Below, in pieces: positions 7,873 through 10,234 of a stretch of DNA of 10,234 nucleotides. The stretch's first letter is position 1; the number at the start of each line of letters is the position of its first letter. The position numbers and the translations under genes are program-made. Under the pieces are notes generated by a model. The model was not told where the DNA came from. It searched no databases and worked only from the letters and a program-made list of their open reading frames with translations. The stretch comes from CAG-1031 sp964556785 (GTDB lineage: Bacteria; Bacteroidota; Bacteroidia; Bacteroidales; Muribaculaceae), in NCBI GenBank assembly GCA_964556785.1, contig CAZKXM010000066.1, positions 1 to 10,234 on the forward strand. Direction: 5' to 3'.

Positions 7873-9564
7873 TCAAAGCGCAAGCTTGAGGGTGGCTGTC
7901 GAGGCGGCGCTGCGTGCCACAGCTACATACACTCCTGCGGGGAGTGCCGACAGGTTGGTGCCGGTGGCCACAACGCGACCGTCAACTCCGTAAACTGTCA
8001 CCTGCGCGCCGGGCTCAACAACGAGGGTGCGGGTGGCGGTGTCGAATGAAATTGCGTCAGAGTCACTCTCGACGGTAGTCAGGCCACTGTTGTCTCCGTT
8101 GGTGCCGTTTTCATCGTCGAGGTTGTCGCCGGTGCGGAAGAACATGCGGGTACCGGCTTCGTCGATCTTGTTGAGAGCGCGCAGGCTCTTGCCGTCGGCG
8201 TCAAGAATTTCAACTGATCCTGAGGGGGCGAGAACGCCGTCGCCCCATGCATCGCTCACCTCAAGGCAATAGAAGTAGCTGCCCTCGGGGAGCTCCACTT
8301 CTTCGCGATATTCGCGGGGGGTGCCGTTTTCATAGGGACCGAACTCCTTGACGATTTCACCTGCGGAGTTGCGCAGCAGGTAACGGTTGTCGGCAGCATT
8401 GCGGTCGGTGTTGATCACGAAAGTGAGATTGTTGGCGTTGATCACTTCGGGGAGCGAGAAGCCCTGCATCAGGGGATCGCCGAGATAGTCCTCTCCGTTG
8501 ATCTTAGTGAGGGTGGCGGTGATGCGGTTGCCGCTCTTGGTGAACTGATAGTCGGGGAAGGGCACTTCGATAGTGCGTGTGGCGCCGCGGGGAATGTTGC
8601 AATCAACGGTGACTTCTGTCGATTTCGACTCGAAGCCCTTCGTTGTCTTAAACGTGAGCGAAGTGATGGGGGCGATCATCTTTGAGGTGACGTTGAGCTC
8701 CATGAAGCGATAGCCGTAGGTGCCGTCGCTTGACAGGCGGCTTCCTGAAATGCTCACTGCGGGAGCGTCGACGAAGTCGTCGCACTCGGGATAGCATTCA
8801 GTGGCGGTGATGATCTCGTCCTTACCCTTGTTGATGGTCACCACGATCTGGAACCCTTCGGGAGTGAGGGGAACGCTGTTGATCTTTTCGGGGACGGTGT
8901 AGGTGTAGGTAGCGGTGCGCACGTCGCCGGGCTGTCCGTCGGCAATTTCAGCACCCCAGTCGGGGGTGATGCAGGCGCGCAGCATGTGATTGTGAACATA
9001 GTTGTTGCCCAGGCTCGAGCCTGCCTGCGGGCCAACGATACCGCTTTCGAGAAGGTAAACGTTGAGGTTGAGGTTGCCGGTCACTGCTGAGGTGAAGTAA
9101 GCCTCGACGTCAACGGTGAGCTGGCGGGTGGCTGCATCATACTTCGCACCGGCCCAGAGGTTGACGGGCGAAGTCTCGGCTGCGATTGCACGCGCGGCCG
9201 CGCGCCAGTTTTCGCGAAACACAACCCGGCTTCCGTTATAGGCAACTCGGTTGACGGCAGCTGCGGGATAGGCCGTGACAGAGAGATAGCGGTTAAGGGC
9301 TTCGCCGAATTCGGTGCGGAAATCGGGGTCGCCCGGGTTGGGACGTGCATAGCTGCCGGCGTGGACGCAAATCGGGATGAAAAGTTCGGGCTGAGACGTC
9401 TTGATTGACTGCGCCACCTGGTGTCCGTCGGGACAGTTGGAGCATTTTGTGCCGGTGAATTCTTCGAGCACGGCCACTCGCGGCATCGGCTCAGTCGACA
9501 CATGTGTCTGCGCCGACACGGCTGCCGGAAGCAGCAGAATTGAGAGCAATGATAATAGTTTCAT
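7873..9564 (-). CDS. Large exported Omp28-family protein with CxxC motif, GDG-type domain and short T9SS-like tail
   Basis: This 563-residue protein begins with a signal peptide (MKLLSLLSILLLPAAVSAQ). Residues about 27-255 are an Omp28-family, thioredoxin-like region: VAVLEEFTGTKCSNCPDG holds Cys41 and Cys44, VTAYPAAAVNR places Pro100 at the expected cis-proline position, and NNYVHNHMLRA (from 187) matches the HNH-type motif of the 332-residue paralogue. Residues about 266-375 look like an all-beta sandwich. Residues about 380-463 (FVINTDRNAADNRYLLRNS, then LPEGSYFYCLEVSDAWGDG) resemble the repeated Bacteroidetes surface unit with a D-x-x-GDG loop, otherwise seen in T9SS cargo. A Gly/Asp/Asn-rich linker (about 479-500) leads to a short tail, VTVYGVDGRVVATGT then LPAGVYVAVA, like a sorting signal. 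It is probably surface-exposed or secreted. The GH85 gene starts 52 bp later without an intervening -7 element, so they likely form an operon. Redox activity is inferred only. Confidence 0.82.
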   Translation of the reverse strand: MKLLSLLSILLLPAAVSAQTHVSTEPMPRVAVLEEFTGTKCSNCPDGHQVAQSIKTSQPELFIPICVHAGSYARPNPGDPDFRTEFGEALNRYLSVTAYPAAAVNRVAYNGSRVVFRENWRAAARAIAAETSPVNLWAGAKYDAATRQLTVDVEAYFTSAVTGNLNLNVYLLESGIVGPQAGSSLGNNYVHNHMLRACITPDWGAEIADGQPGDVRTATYTYTVPEKINSVPLTPEGFQIVVTINKGKDEIITATECYPECDDFVDAPAVSISGSRLSSDGTYGYRFMELNVTSKMIAPITSLTFKTTKGFESKSTEVTVDCNIPRGATRTIEVPFPDYQFTKSGNRITATLTKINGEDYLGDPLMQGFSLPEVINANNLTFVINTDRNAADNRYLLRNSAGEIVKEFGPYENGTPREYREEVELPEGSYFYCLEVSDAWGDGVLAPSGSVEILDADGKSLRALNKIDEAGTRMFFRTGDNLDDENGTNGDNSGLTTVESDSDAISFDTATRTLVVEPGAQVTVYGVDGRVVATGTNLSALPAGVYVAVARSAASTATLKLAL

Positions 9565-9589
9565 ATGTGATAATGATTTAGTTCTGATG

Positions 9590-9597
9590 CAAAAATA
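9590..9597 (-). promoter_or_regulatory. Predicted -7 promoter element for the Omp28/GH85 operon
   Basis: The minus strand reads TATTTTTG, an exact TAnnTTTG match, 25 bp upstream of the ATG at 9564. The predicted leader is about 19 nt, AT-rich and without a Shine-Dalgarno sequence. A canonical -33 TTTG is not visible. One arm of the inverted repeat at 9618-9632 lies near the -33 position instead, which would fit an activator- or repressor-controlled promoter. Confidence 0.55.
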
Positions 9598-9617
9598 GCA
9601 AATTTTGTGACGTTAAG

Positions 9618-9632
9618 GCCTGTAATGCAGGC
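9618..9632. promoter_or_regulatory. Inverted repeat at the -33 region of the Omp28/GH85 promoter
   Basis: GCCTG-TAATG-CAGGC is a perfect 5-bp inverted repeat with a 5-bp spacer. It lies roughly 35-50 bp upstream of the predicted transcription start, where a regulator would contact polymerase. It abuts the tandem repeat at 9629-9668. Operator function is an inference from position; repeats this short can arise by chance. Confidence 0.35.
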
Positions 9633-9668
9633 TAAATTGCATGTTTTTAGGCTAATTTATATGTTTTA
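9629..9668. repeat. Two 20-bp tandem direct repeats upstream of the Omp28/GH85 promoter
   Basis: Unit one (9629-9648) is AGGCTAAATTGCATGTTTTT and unit two (9649-9668) is AGGCTAATTTATATGTTTTA. They are directly adjacent and identical at 16 of 20 positions. The 20-bp period is close to two DNA helical turns, so equivalent bases face the same side. The pair sits between the asnS terminator hairpin and the promoter, about 45-85 bp upstream of the predicted start. That would suit tandem binding of a transcription factor, though a local duplication without function is possible. Confidence 0.5.
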
Positions 9669-9707
9669 CGAGGGCATTCCGGCCTGTTTGCTGCCGGAAT
9701 GCCCTCG
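9669..9707 (-). terminator. Long perfect hairpin downstream of asnS
   Basis: CGAGGGCATTCCGGC at 9669-9683 pairs perfectly, over 15 bp, with GCCGGAATGCCCTCG at 9693-9707 around a 9-base loop. It begins about 30 bp past the asnS stop on the minus strand. The bases that follow (TAAAACATATAAATT) are AT-rich but not a clean U-tract, so this may terminate inefficiently or act as a 3' stabilising hairpin. There is no converging gene on the other side. Confidence 0.65.
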
Positions 9708-9729
9708 GATGGGGGAACTGTTGCAAGAT

Positions 9730-9747
9730 GAATTCTGATCAGAATTC
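9730..9747. repeat. 18-bp perfect palindrome spanning the asnS stop codon
   Basis: GAATTCTGATCAGAATTC reads identically on both strands over 18 bp. The asnS stop codon (9739-9741, minus strand) lies at its centre, so the right half encodes the last residues, Glu-Phe. It could form a short hairpin in RNA or be a protein-binding site. No function can be assigned. Confidence 0.5.
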
Positions 9748-10234
9748 GGCGTTGCCGGGAGTGCGGGGGAAGGGAATGACATCGCGGATGTTGGTCATTC
9801 CGGTTACGAAGAGCACCAGGCGCTCGAAGCCCAGGCCGAAGCCCGAATGGGGCACAGTGCCGAAGCGGCGCGTGTCCAGATACCACCACATGTCCTTCAT
9901 CGGAATGCCGAGCTCGTCGATGCGGGCCATGAGCTTGTCGTAGTTCTCCTCGCGTTCCGATCCGCCGATAATTTCGCCGATCTGGGGGAAGAGCACGTCC
10001 ATGGCGCGGACGGTGCGTCCGTCGTCGTTCTGCTTCATGTAGAAGGCCTTGATGTCGCGCGGATAGTCGGTGAGGATCACAGGCTTCTTGAAGTGCTGCT
10101 CAACCAGATAGCGTTCGTGCTCGCTCTGGAGGTCGGTGCCCCAGCTCACGGGGAACTCGAATTTCTTGCCTGAGGCAGTGAGGATGTCGATGGCCTCGGT
10201 GTAGGTCAGGCGCACGAAGTCGTTGTGGAGCACG
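9739..10234 (-). CDS. asnS: Asparagine--tRNA ligase, C-terminal fragment
   Basis: At least 165 C-terminal residues are present; the rest lies beyond the right edge. The first complete codon (10233-10231) is GTG and is an internal valine, not a start. The enzyme is a cytosolic class IIb synthetase that activates asparagine and charges tRNA-Asn. SWGTDLQSEHERYL and KPVILTDYPRDIKAFYMK, then VRAMDVLFPQIGEIIGGSER, are characteristic of AsnRS. Motif 3 is intact in GFGLGFERLVLFVTG, with the ATP-contacting arginine, and the C-terminus MTNIRDVIPFPRTPG is the usual ending. Full bacterial AsnRS is about 465 residues. The pattern favours AsnRS over the related AspRS, whose C-terminus differs. The coding frame ends inside an 18-bp palindrome and is followed by a strong hairpin. 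Confidence 0.96.
   Translation of the reverse strand, partial: VLHNDFVRLTYTEAIDILTASGKKFEFPVSWGTDLQSEHERYLVEQHFKKPVILTDYPRDIKAFYMKQNDDGRTVRAMDVLFPQIGEIIGGSEREENYDKLMARIDELGIPMKDMWWYLDTRRFGTVPHSGFGLGFERLVLFVTGMTNIRDVIPFPRTPGNAEF

Noticed and set aside
7821..7883. An upstream in-frame ATG at 7883 as the start of the GH85 gene
   Set aside because: The extra 21 residues (His/Thr-rich) would bury the signal peptide, and the extension would overlap the preceding gene's stop codon. The ATG at 7820 gives a textbook signal peptide.
9191..9204. The 14-bp palindrome CGCGCGGCCGCGCG inside the large Omp28-family gene
   Set aside because: It encodes an Ala/Arg-rich stretch (RAAARA) and is explained by GC-rich codon choice within a coding region.
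2855..9564. The three-gene secreted set as a recent insertion or mobile island
   Set aside because: No transposase, integrase, flanking direct repeat or tRNA-gene junction is visible, and base composition looks similar to the flanking housekeeping genes.

Overview
The window looks like a chromosomal segment of a gut-type Bacteroidales bacterium, most likely Muribaculaceae or a relative; the family is inferred, with no database comparison. The reasons are: GC-rich genes with AT-rich intergenic gaps, three candidate promoters carrying the Bacteroidetes -7 element TAnnTTTG, no Shine-Dalgarno sequences, Omp28-family exported proteins, and C-terminal tails resembling the type IX secretion (T9SS, Por) sorting signal. 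Every supported gene lies on the minus strand, so transcription runs from the right end to the left.

Layout in transcription order: (1) the C-terminal part of asparaginyl-tRNA synthetase (asnS, cut by the right edge) ends in a strong hairpin. (2) A 174-bp gap holds that hairpin, an exact-length 20-bp tandem repeat, a small inverted repeat and a -7 element. (3) A predicted two-gene operon follows. It encodes a 563-residue exported Omp28-family protein with a thioredoxin-like CxxC motif and, 52 bp later, a 1265-residue secreted GH85 endo-beta-N-acetylglucosaminidase with added beta-sandwich, LamG-like and PKD-like modules. The operon ends in a strong hairpin. (4) A second, shorter Omp28-family protein (332 residues) has its own -7 element and its own terminator. 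(5) Then come pheT, the complete beta chain of phenylalanyl-tRNA synthetase, and the first 54 codons of a yebC-family gene, probably co-transcribed with pheT.

The outer genes are translation housekeeping. The middle three form a secreted set: an enzyme expected to cut the chitobiose core of N-glycans, flanked by two exported thioredoxin-like proteins. No SusC/SusD pair or regulator is visible between the housekeeping genes, so this is not a classical polysaccharide utilisation locus. A working idea, which is inference only, is that the set acts on host glycoproteins at or outside the cell surface by combining deglycosylation with disulfide or thiol chemistry. No mobile element, CRISPR array, tRNA or rRNA gene was seen, and no gene-free stretch exceeds 300 bases.
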